From contig CAKZGE010000008.1 in assembly GCA_936914845.1 (NCBI GenBank), forward strand, positions 137,470-201,469: a stretch of DNA of 64,000 nt, in the 5' to 3' direction. Below the pieces are notes generated by a model. The model saw only the letters and a program-made list of their open reading frames with translations. It made no database searches and had not been told where the DNA came from. Positions 33,675 through 42,131 of the stretch are shown here, in pieces. How positions within the stretch are numbered: the stretch's first letter is position 1; the number at the start of each line of letters is the position of its first letter. A program made the translations under genes and the position numbers. The stretch comes from an uncultured Chloracidobacterium sp. GTDB taxonomy: Bacteria > Acidobacteriota > Blastocatellia > Pyrinomonadales > Pyrinomonadaceae.

Positions 33675-36137
33675 CTAGTTCTGGCCACTCATTTCGTCCA
33701 TGTCCGCGAGGTCTTCGTACGCCTTCGGCAATACCGGGCGGGCACGCGTACCGCTGTCCATTTCGCCGATGTAGCCTTCCTTGGACATTGCGTCCAGAAT
33801 GGCAGCGGCCCGTCCATAACCGATCCGCAAATGCCTCTGCAGCAGCGAGGTCGATGCTCTTTTGTTCTGAACGACATTCCGGACGGCATCCCAAAACAAC
33901 GGGTCCTTGCGACCGGGCAGATCACCTTCGCCGCCTTGAGCTTCCTCTTCCGTTTTGGTTATTGTTTCGTCATACACCGGCTCGCCCTGCCGCTTGATAT
34001 GGTCAACGATCTGAGCGATCTCTTTTTCATCGACGTAGGCACCGTGCACGCGGACAACCTGTGAACTCGCCGGCGGCAGAAACAGCATATCTCCGCGGCC
34101 CAGCAGAGCTTCGGCACCATTACCGTCGATGATCGTCCGCGAATCGATCTTTGACGACACACGAAATGATATCCGCGCCGGGAAATTTGCTTTGATCAGA
34201 CCCGTAATGACATCCACCGAAGGCCTTTGCGTAGCCAGAACCAGATGTATGCCGACCGCCCGGGCCATCTGTGCCAGCCGGGTGATCGATTCTTCGACCT
34301 CTTTGCCGCTGACCATCATCAGGTCGGCCAATTCATCAATAATGATCACAATGTACGGCAGCTTTGGATGCTCGTTTCCGTCTTCGTCCAGATCTCCGCG
34401 TTCATTTCGCTTTTTGGCCTCGGCGTTGTAACCGTCGATGTTTCGCACGCCCCAACCCGCCAAATATTTATAGCGCCGCTCCATTTCATAGACCATGTTC
34501 TTGAGCGCCGCCGATGCCTTTTTCGGATCAACTATTATCGGGTGCAAAAGATGCGGAATATCGGCATAAAGACCCAGTTCCAAACGTTTCGGATCCACCA
34601 TGATGAATTTCACTTCGTCCGGCCGGGCCTTGTATAGAATAGACACCACAAGTGTATTGACACCCACCGATTTACCGGCACCCGTAGCACCGGCGATCAG
34701 CAAATGCGGCATCTTCGCTAGGTCAGAGACATAATTTCGCCCGTCTATCGTCTTGCCGAGCGCAAGTGTTAGCAGCGATTCTGATTCTCTGAACCTATCC
34801 GATTCGATAACGTCCCGCAATCTGATCGTTTCCCGCCGCCGATTCGGTACCTCGATACCGACAAATGCCTTACCCGGGATGCGGTCAATGCGTATCGATT
34901 CGGCCTTTAGCGCCAGGCAAAGATCATCGACCAGTCCGGTCACACGCGAATATTTTACGCCCGGATCGGGTTTGAATTCATATGTTGTGACAACGGGGCC
35001 GGGAGCGATGCTCACAACGCGGCCCGCCACATTGAATTCGCGGGTTTTAGAGGCGAGTTCGTTGGCGATCTCCTGCAGCTCAGATTCCTGGTGCTCGATC
35101 CGAGCATCGGGCGGATGCATCATCTCCGGCAATGGCAGTTTATATGCCTCGTAGGACGCAGACGTCTCCGGGTGCGTCCCCTCGCCGAAAAAGGCATCTT
35201 CGCCGGAGCCGGTCTCTTCCGTTTCGGGCGGATCTTCGTCGTTCGGCAGTTTACCGGTGCCGGGTTTTGCCGGTTCTATTCGAATAGGTCGTTCGGCGAC
35301 CGCGATCGTCGGCGGCACAAGATCCTCTTCCGCAGGCGGAGCGATAACCGCATTTTTGCGTGTGACGAAGGGACTATCGTCGGGTTCGACGATCCTCGTT
35401 CTGGCCGTCCGCCCCGTTACTGTTTCAGGTACGCGGATAGTCGCAGCATCCGTTAATGAGCCACTTTTACGATCGGATATTCGGCTGGCATCTTCACCCT
35501 TCGGCGGACGCATCCATGCATAGAACCGAGCCCATACGTTGCGAAATTCAGCTCCGTAACCGCTCAGAAATCCGACGATCGAAAATGGCGTCAATAATAG
35601 AATAGCGGCCACAAAAAGCGTCAGCAGAAAGATCGCCGAACCCGCAGTTCGAAGAAGCTTTGCGGAATATTCCGCCATCAATGCACCGAGAATGCCGCCC
35701 CGCCAACCGATAAGTGCCGCCAGCCCTGACAGCGATAGAATGAACAGCACGAAGCCCGCTACGGTTTTGAATTCCGGCCGCAGACCGCGAGAATAGAAGA
35801 CGCGCCAGCCCGCCAGAGCAAATAGCGCCGGCACCAGATATGCTGTCAGACCGACCGTCTGAAAAAGAAGGTCAGCCGTGTACGAACCGGCTATGCCTAT
35901 CCAATTGTGCACCTTTTCAGATGAAGCCGTATTCCAATTCGGATCGCTGGCATTGGAGGAAATAAGGCACAGGAACAACAGCACAGCGGCAGCCATCAAC
36001 ACGACTGCCAATATTTCATTGCCCCGCGAAGATTCCGCCTGCATGCCGCGCTTTTTGATCAGCGTAGCACCGTCGGCGAGGCAGAAATTCAATTCCTCGT
36101 CGTCGTAGATCTTTTTGCATGTCGGGCATACCTTCAT
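33675..36137 (-). CDS. ftsK: FtsK/SpoIIIE DNA translocase with N-terminal zinc-ribbon-like head
   Basis: 820 aa. Residues 1-30 (KVCPTCKKIYDDEELNFCL) form a CxxC...C ribbon-like head not usual in FtsK. Four membrane helices follow (about 42-60, 80-108, 122-145 and 165-195). A Pro/Glu-rich linker leads to the motor: IAGATGAGKSVGVN is Walker A and IVIIIDELADLMM Walker B, with ATQRPSVDVITG. The C-terminal winged-helix gamma domain is present (STSLLQRHLRIGYGRAAAILD, EGYIGEMD). FtsK pumps chromosome DNA through the septum and activates XerCD at dif. Its ATG overlaps the preceding gene's stop. Confidence 0.95.
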   Translation of the reverse strand: MKVCPTCKKIYDDEELNFCLADGATLIKKRGMQAESSRGNEILAVVLMAAAVLLFLCLISSNASDPNWNTASSEKVHNWIGIAGSYTADLLFQTVGLTAYLVPALFALAGWRVFYSRGLRPEFKTVAGFVLFILSLSGLAALIGWRGGILGALMAEYSAKLLRTAGSAIFLLTLFVAAILLLTPFSIVGFLSGYGAEFRNVWARFYAWMRPPKGEDASRISDRKSGSLTDAATIRVPETVTGRTARTRIVEPDDSPFVTRKNAVIAPPAEEDLVPPTIAVAERPIRIEPAKPGTGKLPNDEDPPETEETGSGEDAFFGEGTHPETSASYEAYKLPLPEMMHPPDARIEHQESELQEIANELASKTREFNVAGRVVSIAPGPVVTTYEFKPDPGVKYSRVTGLVDDLCLALKAESIRIDRIPGKAFVGIEVPNRRRETIRLRDVIESDRFRESESLLTLALGKTIDGRNYVSDLAKMPHLLIAGATGAGKSVGVNTLVVSILYKARPDEVKFIMVDPKRLELGLYADIPHLLHPIIVDPKKASAALKNMVYEMERRYKYLAGWGVRNIDGYNAEAKKRNERGDLDEDGNEHPKLPYIVIIIDELADLMMVSGKEVEESITRLAQMARAVGIHLVLATQRPSVDVITGLIKANFPARISFRVSSKIDSRTIIDGNGAEALLGRGDMLFLPPASSQVVRVHGAYVDEKEIAQIVDHIKRQGEPVYDETITKTEEEAQGGEGDLPGRKDPLFWDAVRNVVQNKRASTSLLQRHLRIGYGRAAAILDAMSKEGYIGEMDSGTRARPVLPKAYEDLADMDEMSGQN

Positions 36138-36763
36138 TGTTTCGGAGCCGTACTATTTTTAACTTTTTTTTCGATCAACTCCGCGACGAGACGGGCCGGA
36201 GCTGAAAATTCCATATGCATCGTTTTGCCATTTGCCGAGATCAAAGCATTTTTCGAAAGCAGTGCCGAAGGATCGTCCGGACCTATCATTTGATTCGCCG
36301 CCTGAAAAAGCGATCGTAATGTCGATGCCATCGTTTTCGCCTTTTCTTCAGTTTCCATTTCCAAAGCGATGTCGGACGACACTTTCTCTGCATCCTGACC
36401 GAGCTTAAAAACGACGCCGCCGGTCGCCCCTAGATTCGAGAGGTACTTAAAATAGCCCGCATCGCTGAGAGTTTGGATCGCCGCAACTGCTATCTGCGCC
36501 ATTTCCGGATCGGAGCCCTCTGCCGTCTCTATCTTCGTTCGCTTATCATCTAATTTGCTTTCTTTGGTAAGTTTTCCGGTTAACGTAATTGCAAAAGGTT
36601 TGCTAAGGTCGAGTTGTTTTTCGGACAGTTTTTTACAAATTTGCTCATTAAGCTCTTGAAAAGGCCGCTTATCGATCACGACACCGAATTCGTCCGCTTT
36701 CTGTGCGGCAACACCGGTCGATGCTATTAGGCATGTCAGCAAAATAAGAAAAACTTTCTTCAT
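36134..36763 (-). CDS. Secreted protein of unknown function
   Basis: 209 aa. Signal peptide to about residue 20 (VFLILLTCLIASTGVAAQ). The mature protein contains ITLTGKLTKESKLDD and SDPEMAQIAVAAIQTLSDAGYFKYLSNLG, the look of a TonB-C-like or energy-transducer-like beta/alpha module, then VVFKLGQDAEKVSSDIALEME. No family is firmly recognised. It lies between prfB (17 bases) and ftsK (4-base overlap), so it is part of the lnt-prfB-ftsK transcript. Confidence 0.65.
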   Translation of the reverse strand: MKKVFLILLTCLIASTGVAAQKADEFGVVIDKRPFQELNEQICKKLSEKQLDLSKPFAITLTGKLTKESKLDDKRTKIETAEGSDPEMAQIAVAAIQTLSDAGYFKYLSNLGATGGVVFKLGQDAEKVSSDIALEMETEEKAKTMASTLRSLFQAANQMIGPDDPSALLSKNALISANGKTMHMEFSAPARLVAELIEKKVKNSTAPKQ

Positions 36764-36780
36764 TTCGATTTGTCCCGATC

Positions 36781-37894
36781 TTATGTGTTTACACTCTTTC
36801 CCGTTTTCTTAAACAGTAGAAATTCTTTGATAAATTCGTCGATCTCTCCATCCAATACGGCCTCGACGTTCGTTTGTTCGTATTTTGTACGCGTATCCTT
36901 TACTAAGCGATACGGATGCAAAACATAATTCCTGATCTGTGAACCGAAAGAAATGTCCTGTTTTGAAGCCTCAAGCTCGGCCGTTCCTTCTTTCCGCTTC
37001 TCAAGTTCCAGTTCATACAGCTTCGAACGAAGCACTTGCATAGCGACCGCCCGGTTCTGCAATTGCGAACGCTGATTTTGACACGTTACCACAATTCCGG
37101 TCGGAAGATGGGTTATCCGCACCGCGCTGTCGGTAACATTTACGTGCTGGCCGCCGGCTCCCGAAGAGCGGTAGGTATCTATCCGCAGGTCTTTATCTTC
37201 GATGTTGACCTCAATGTTCTCATCTATTTCCGGCGAAACGAACATCGACGCAAAAGAAGTTTCCCGGCTGCCGCCCGAATTGAACGGCGAAATTCGCACC
37301 AGGCGGTGTACTCCGGCTTCGGCCGCTAACAACCCGTATGCATAATCTCCTTCGACCCGAAATGTCGCCGATTTTATACCCGCTTCGCCGCCGGACTGCT
37401 CATCCAGCACCTCGACCTTAAAGCCGCGGCGCTCTGCCCAGCGAATATACATTCGCAAAAGCATCTGTGCAAAATCCTGTGCATCCGTGCCGCCCGCTCC
37501 GGCCTGTATCGAACAGATCGCGTTATTCGCGTCCGTTTCGCCGGACAACAGCGATTGCACCTCTGCATCGGTCACTTCGCTTTCAAGCCGCAATATCAGC
37601 GATTCCAGTTCCTTTGCCGAATCTGCATCCGTCTCAGCAAATTCAAATAGCACCTCAGCATCCGAGATGCCCGTTTCGAAACGCTTATGCATTTCCAGCG
37701 ACCTTTCGATACGGCTGCGGTGCTGGACAACCTTTTGAGCCGCCGCCTGGTCGTCCCAAAAATCCGGTGCCGCAATGGCTTCTTCCAGCTCCGTCAGCTG
37801 CTTTTCTTTGGCAGGTGCGTCAAAGAAACCTCCCAAGTTGTTCAACTTTGACTTTTATCTCTTCGTATTTGTTCTGCAGGTCTATTATTTCCAT
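36781..37894 (-). CDS. prfB: Peptide chain release factor 2, with programmed +1 frameshift
   Basis: The true start is the ATG at 37894: 24 codons (MEIIDLQNKYEEIKVKVEQ...) lead to CTT-TGA-C at 37825-37819, where a +1 shift enters the long frame (DAPAKEKQLTELEEA). The full product is about 370 aa, the family length. RISPF contains the SPF stop-recognition tripeptide for UAA/UGA, and SSGAGGQHVNVTDSAVRI the GGQ hydrolysis loop. RF2 autoregulates through this in-frame UGA: when RF2 is scarce, ribosomes shift. It follows lnt by 26 bases. Confidence 0.96.
37819..37836 (-). promoter_or_regulatory. prfB: prfB programmed frameshift site
   Basis: On the minus strand a GGGAGG Shine-Dalgarno-like hexamer precedes TTT-CTT-TGA-C by the canonical short spacing. 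The CTTTGAC slip sequence is the standard one of bacterial prfB genes. Confidence 0.93.
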
Positions 37895-37920
37895 AATTTT
37901 TAAATATAACTTTTTCTTTC

Positions 37921-39492
37921 TCAAACTTCTCTTTTATGCCTAATTGCGGCCAGGACCATGAGCATCGCTACCGCCAGGCTCAGCCAGGCGATCCAATCGC
38001 CATAGCGGACATAGAGGGTCTTTTGGCCATCGGACCTTTCAAAATCCCATATCCGGATGGCTTCCTGATAGTTTGGTGCCGCGTCTTTCACCTCGCCGGC
38101 GGGCGTGACATAAGCAGTTATACCGGTATTTGTAGCACGCACGACCGGCCGGTTCGTTTCGACCGCACGGAAAACAGCACTTGCCAAGTGCTGCCGCAGA
38201 ACGGGTGTTTCACCCAAATATCCGTCATTCGTCATTTCGATCAGAATGTCGGCACCGTCCGCGACCAATCGCCGGCTAAGCTGTCCGAAATTGGATTCGT
38301 AGCAAAGCATGACACCCGCCTTGCCTTCGCCCATCGGAAAAAGATTGAAATTGGAGCCGCTGGCGAAACTGCCGATCAAACCCGGTACGAGCGCCCGTAG
38401 CGGTCCGGGCACGAATTCGCCGAAAGGAACGAGGTAGATCTTATCATATTGCACTAACTCGCGGCCGCGATCGTCCACCATCACCGCCGAATTGAAATAG
38501 CGATCCGTTACCGCATCCGGCTCGGCCGAATTGAACAATACCTCAACATCATTTCGCGAGGCGAAATCCGCTATAAAACGTCGAAATTCCTCGTCGTCCT
38601 CATACATGAAATTCATCGGCGATTCAGGAAACACTACCGTCGTCGGCAGGTGTGCCCGCTCCGGCGAAGCTTTGATCTTGGCCAATGCTGCTTCTGCCAT
38701 CTCAACGTGCCGCGTTCGCAGCAACCGCCACTTTTCAAGCGTCAGCCCCGCCATTGGAACATTGACCTGTGTAACGACGATATTTCTTTCTTTAACAGCC
38801 TCGCTACCCGCCGAATGCCCTAAAATTCCAAGTGTAAAATATCCGGCGACAACGACCGCCAGGATCGCCCCAGCCCAAACAAGGTCGCTCCGCTTCCCCA
38901 CCGGCCTCAGCAGCGATTCGAACATAAAGACTATCGCCGAATTAAAGAATAAAAGAGCAAAACTGACCAGGTACACGCCGCCGACCGACGCCAGGATCAA
39001 ATAGCCGCTTCCGCCAAATGCCTGGGAATATCCGACCGCGTTCCACGAATTCCCGGACAGCCAATAGCGTGCGAATTCGCTCGCCACCCATACAAAAGGT
39101 GCCGCAAAGGCTGCTTTTGCACCGAAACGCCGAAAACCGAGAGCCATGATCCCCGAAAAGAACGCCGGAAACAGGCCGACGTACATACACACGAGAACTA
39201 ACAGTGTATATGCAAGCCACGGTGGAAAGCCGCCGTAGTTGATCGGTGAATAGGTCAGCCACCAAACCGTCCCTGTAAAATATATCGTGCCGAAAAGCCA
39301 CCCGATCACAAAACTCTTCTTAAAGCTTTCGCGGTTTTGCCCAATAGCTAGCAAAAGCGGAACGAACGCTACTGAGGCCAGTGCGCGGACCTCAAAGTCC
39401 GGAAACGAAAGCACCAGCAAAACCGCTGAACCGACAGCCGCCAGCACGCTTTTCCAGCCGGGGATCATTCGCCTTATCCTTTCCGCATTCAT
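37921..39492 (-). CDS. lnt: Apolipoprotein N-acyltransferase
   Basis: 523 aa. It adds the third acyl chain to lipoproteins at the periplasmic face of the inner membrane. About six to eight helices cover residues 14-215. The nitrilase domain (about 235-490) carries the Glu-Lys-Cys triad: VVFPESPMNF, YDKIYLVPFGEFVP and VMLCYESNFG. A final helix (LSLAVAMLMVLAAI) precedes the charged C-terminus. The enzyme agrees with the several lipobox proteins in this window. First gene of lnt-prfB-unknown-ftsK. Confidence 0.93.
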   Translation of the reverse strand: MNAERIRRMIPGWKSVLAAVGSAVLLVLSFPDFEVRALASVAFVPLLLAIGQNRESFKKSFVIGWLFGTIYFTGTVWWLTYSPINYGGFPPWLAYTLLVLVCMYVGLFPAFFSGIMALGFRRFGAKAAFAAPFVWVASEFARYWLSGNSWNAVGYSQAFGGSGYLILASVGGVYLVSFALLFFNSAIVFMFESLLRPVGKRSDLVWAGAILAVVVAGYFTLGILGHSAGSEAVKERNIVVTQVNVPMAGLTLEKWRLLRTRHVEMAEAALAKIKASPERAHLPTTVVFPESPMNFMYEDDEEFRRFIADFASRNDVEVLFNSAEPDAVTDRYFNSAVMVDDRGRELVQYDKIYLVPFGEFVPGPLRALVPGLIGSFASGSNFNLFPMGEGKAGVMLCYESNFGQLSRRLVADGADILIEMTNDGYLGETPVLRQHLASAVFRAVETNRPVVRATNTGITAYVTPAGEVKDAAPNYQEAIRIWDFERSDGQKTLYVRYGDWIAWLSLAVAMLMVLAAIRHKREV

Positions 39493-40011
39493 TGAAAAGA
39501 TTTTAACAAATTAACCGCTTTGCGTCAGTTTGTGCGATATCCTGTCAAAGTGAACGGCTGTTCGCGTATATGCACAAATTTTGTCAGCACAACAGTGACG
39601 ATTTTTGTCATTTTGTCACTCGATCGGCAGCATCTGCGTCATATTGAAAGAATCCGTTCATAGAACTCCTTCGCGGACAGTTCAATTTGAACGAAAATCG
39701 GTTAATTTCATTCAAAGCCTTATGTTCATTGGGTAAAACTGGGATTCCGTGGAATTTAAAAGAAGGAAAGCCCGGCTCTGTGGCCGGGCTTAATATTGAT
39801 AGGACAACTGAAGGAACGCTCGGAAGGTTAAAAGCACAGTGGCAAACCGCGCTCGTTGTAGAGATGGCGACGTGTCTTGATCAACCTCATCAAGCTTGCC
39901 GTTTTTACCTAATGCATAAAGCGTGCCAAACTTTCAACACCATCTATTTTCCCCGTTCATCCATTGGTCGTTACTCGCCAACCCCTGTATTTCCTTAGTT
40001 TACGAGGCAAC
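39493..40011. other. 519-base intergenic region with hairpin and repeat-like motifs
   Basis: No gene is credible here. It contains several TTTGTCA-type hexamers (39570-39625), a perfect AAGCCCGGC/GCCGGGCTT hairpin at about 39768-39791 without a T tract, and a GACAACTGAAGGAACGCTCG stretch that resembles the candidate small RNA after purH. A short plus-strand open frame (39687-39998) has no codon character of a gene. Confidence 0.4.
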
Positions 40012-40042
40012 AAAAAGAGGAAGCTGTCGCAGCTCCCTCTTT
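40012..40042 (-). terminator. Terminator after the TPR protein gene
   Basis: On the minus strand AAAGAGGGAGCTG pairs with CAGCTTCCTCTTT (one mismatch) and is followed by TTG; the hairpin is 34 bases after the stop. Confidence 0.7.
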
Positions 40043-40075
40043 CAAACTCGCAACCGAGTTCTCTTTCAACTTACA

Positions 40076-41869
40076 CTATTTGGAACATCGCTCCGCCTGA
40101 CGCTTCAGGCCGAGGGCGTCCGGGTTCTCTGCGTCGATCTCCGCCGCTGATGCCGCATAGGTCTTGACCTGCTGACATTCGCCGCGTTCAAGATAGATCT
40201 TGCCCAGGGATACGTGTGCATCGATCAAGCGATTATCCCAAAAGATCGCCGTTTTAAATGAGCTGATCGCTTGGTCAAGATCTCCGCGCCGCAGATGTAT
40301 CTTGCCCAATATCAGATAGCTCTCAGCGTTCATGGGTTCGCTCGCCAAAACCCTCCGCAGCAAAGCCATCGCCTCGTCGTCGTTACCATTCTTGAATTCC
40401 GTCCGGGCGCGACCGAGTATAGTATTAGATTCGTCCGAAGCCGCCGGACCCGGTGCCGACGAGCGCTGGCTCAGCACTACGCTGACAAAATCTTTGCGCT
40501 GCGGCTGATCGACACGAAGTTTTATATCGCTGAGCAATTTGCTCCGCGGCCATTCTTTTTCTAGATTGGCATATCTGTTTCCCGCGGAAAGATATTTTCG
40601 TGCCTCGTTGTCCCGGTCTGCCGCCGTCGGGTCCTTCAGCTCGCTCAGAGCCTTTGCCAGAATATAATAGGATTCACCATCGGCCGGGTTGGCGTTCAAT
40701 ATCGGTCGCAGCTGGGCGGCCGCGTCGCCTTGATCGCCGCTTAGAAACAGAGCCAACGCATAATTGAACTTAACATTGTTATCTTCCGGCGAAGATTCTG
40801 AGGCTTTCTTCAAAAGCTCAAGCCCTTCGGCAAGCAATGCCGCGGATTTCGTGTCGTTCTTCTTTTCTGCCCGCGAAGCCTGAACGGCGATGGCTCCCAG
40901 CGTGTTATAGACCGTCGTCAGTTTCAGGTCTTCTGCCAGCGGCCGCAAAACGCCCAGTGCTTGTTCGTAATTGCCCTGCTGCCACTGGATCGAACCGATG
41001 TAGAAAGAGCTTTCGGCAAAGCTTTCATCATTACACTGCGAGACCTTGTTCTCATTCTTAGCAGCGTCGCGGCATTGCTGGGTCGCGGTCATAACGCGTT
41101 CGAATGAACCGATCGCCTCGGCGAAACGCTTTTGTCCAAGGTACAGGTGGCCCAATTCAAGAGCTGCATCCGCAAAAATGCCGTCCGGCACGGCCTCTGT
41201 ATAAAGCCTCATCGCATTTTTAAAGTAGTTTTCGCGGGCGGCCGGAGCCGGTGTCAGCAAACCTTTTATATATGCTTCAAAGGCTCTTGCCGGAACCTTA
41301 TCTGCCGCCTCGATAAGCTGATTTTGCGAATATGGCAGTGCCTTATCACGTTGATAGAGTATTTGATACGCGATCTGCCCCTGCATCGTCTGCAGGTTGC
41401 CAAGCGCGTCATTCAGATTTATATCCCGGGTCACACGGCGGCCGTCCGGAAGATCCTCGTTCAAAAACCGTCCCTCGTTGACGCGAATGATGCGAGCGGT
41501 CACGTTTATCGTCGCCGCTGTGTCGCCCTGTGCCGGCACAATGTTGTAATGCCCGCTGATAAGCAGCGTCGCGCCGCTTTCACGTGCCAGCTTCAACGCC
41601 GTGGCTAAGCTTGGCAAACTCGTGAGCGGTATCCGCAGCCGTTGTTGAATGGTCTTGCGTTGCGAATTCGTGACGGTGTTCAGCGTTGGCACATTCAGCA
41701 ATTCAGACAAAGACAGAGCAAAGCTTTCGCCAACCCAATTGAATTCCGGTTTGTCAGATGTATTTTCGAACGGCAGCACCAAAACGGTGTCCGCCGCCCT
41801 TGTTTGCGCCTGCAGCGTAATGGCAGCAAGCATCATTATCAGCGGTATGTAAAAAAACTTTTTCAGCAT
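40076..41869 (-). CDS. Secreted TPR protein with FlgO/TolB-like N-terminal domain
   Basis: 597 aa. Signal peptide to about 22 (FYIPLIMMLAAITLQAQ). Residues about 27-170 (DTVLVLPFENTSDKPEFNWVGE, then LKLARESGATLLISGHYNI and VTARIIRVNEG) match the FlgO/CsgG-like domain often fused to TPRs. Tetratricopeptide units follow: ALELGHLYLGQKRFAEAIGSFE, SSFYIGSIQWQQGNYEQALG, FNYALALFLSGDQGDAAAQL, YLILGKIHLRRGDLDQAISS. Probably a periplasmic assembly scaffold. The tRNA-Glu gene lies immediately upstream. Confidence 0.82.
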   Translation of the reverse strand: MLKKFFYIPLIMMLAAITLQAQTRAADTVLVLPFENTSDKPEFNWVGESFALSLSELLNVPTLNTVTNSQRKTIQQRLRIPLTSLPSLATALKLARESGATLLISGHYNIVPAQGDTAATINVTARIIRVNEGRFLNEDLPDGRRVTRDINLNDALGNLQTMQGQIAYQILYQRDKALPYSQNQLIEAADKVPARAFEAYIKGLLTPAPAARENYFKNAMRLYTEAVPDGIFADAALELGHLYLGQKRFAEAIGSFERVMTATQQCRDAAKNENKVSQCNDESFAESSFYIGSIQWQQGNYEQALGVLRPLAEDLKLTTVYNTLGAIAVQASRAEKKNDTKSAALLAEGLELLKKASESSPEDNNVKFNYALALFLSGDQGDAAAQLRPILNANPADGESYYILAKALSELKDPTAADRDNEARKYLSAGNRYANLEKEWPRSKLLSDIKLRVDQPQRKDFVSVVLSQRSSAPGPAASDESNTILGRARTEFKNGNDDEAMALLRRVLASEPMNAESYLILGKIHLRRGDLDQAISSFKTAIFWDNRLIDAHVSLGKIYLERGECQQVKTYAASAAEIDAENPDALGLKRQAERCSK

Positions 41870-41951
41870 CAGTTAACCTATAAAACAAAAAATTCGCTTG
41901 GTATGCAAGCGAACGTTCGAAAAGATATGATGCCGAAAAGGCTGTAAAAGG

Positions 41952-42026
41952 TGGTATCCGGTACGGGATTTGAACCCGTGTTGCCGCCGTGAAAGGGCGG
42001 TGTCCTAACCCCTAGACGAACCGGAC
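41952..42026 (-). tRNA. tRNA-Glu (anticodon TTC)
   Basis: On the minus strand GTCCGGT pairs with ACCGGAT as acceptor stem, with CCA encoded at 41952-41954. The anticodon arm CCGCC-CTTTCAC-GGCGG gives anticodon TTC, and GGTTCAAATCC is the T arm. D arm TCTAGGGGTTAGGA is standard. Confidence 0.97.
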
Positions 42027-42131
42027 ACAAACACACTGCCTGCAGAACAGGCGAATAATTAGAATAGCGACGCCGCCGGAATGTGTCAAATGTCCAAATA
42101 GTATTTCGGGCCGCCGTTTGAACAGCAACTG

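Noticed and set aside
39570..39625. Repeated TTTGTCA hexamers as a possible iteron array
   Set aside because: Spacing is irregular and copies are too short; no replication gene is near.
39687..39998. 103-aa open frame in the gap between lnt and the TPR gene
   Set aside because: No Shine-Dalgarno, odd composition, and it runs through a perfect GC-rich hairpin.
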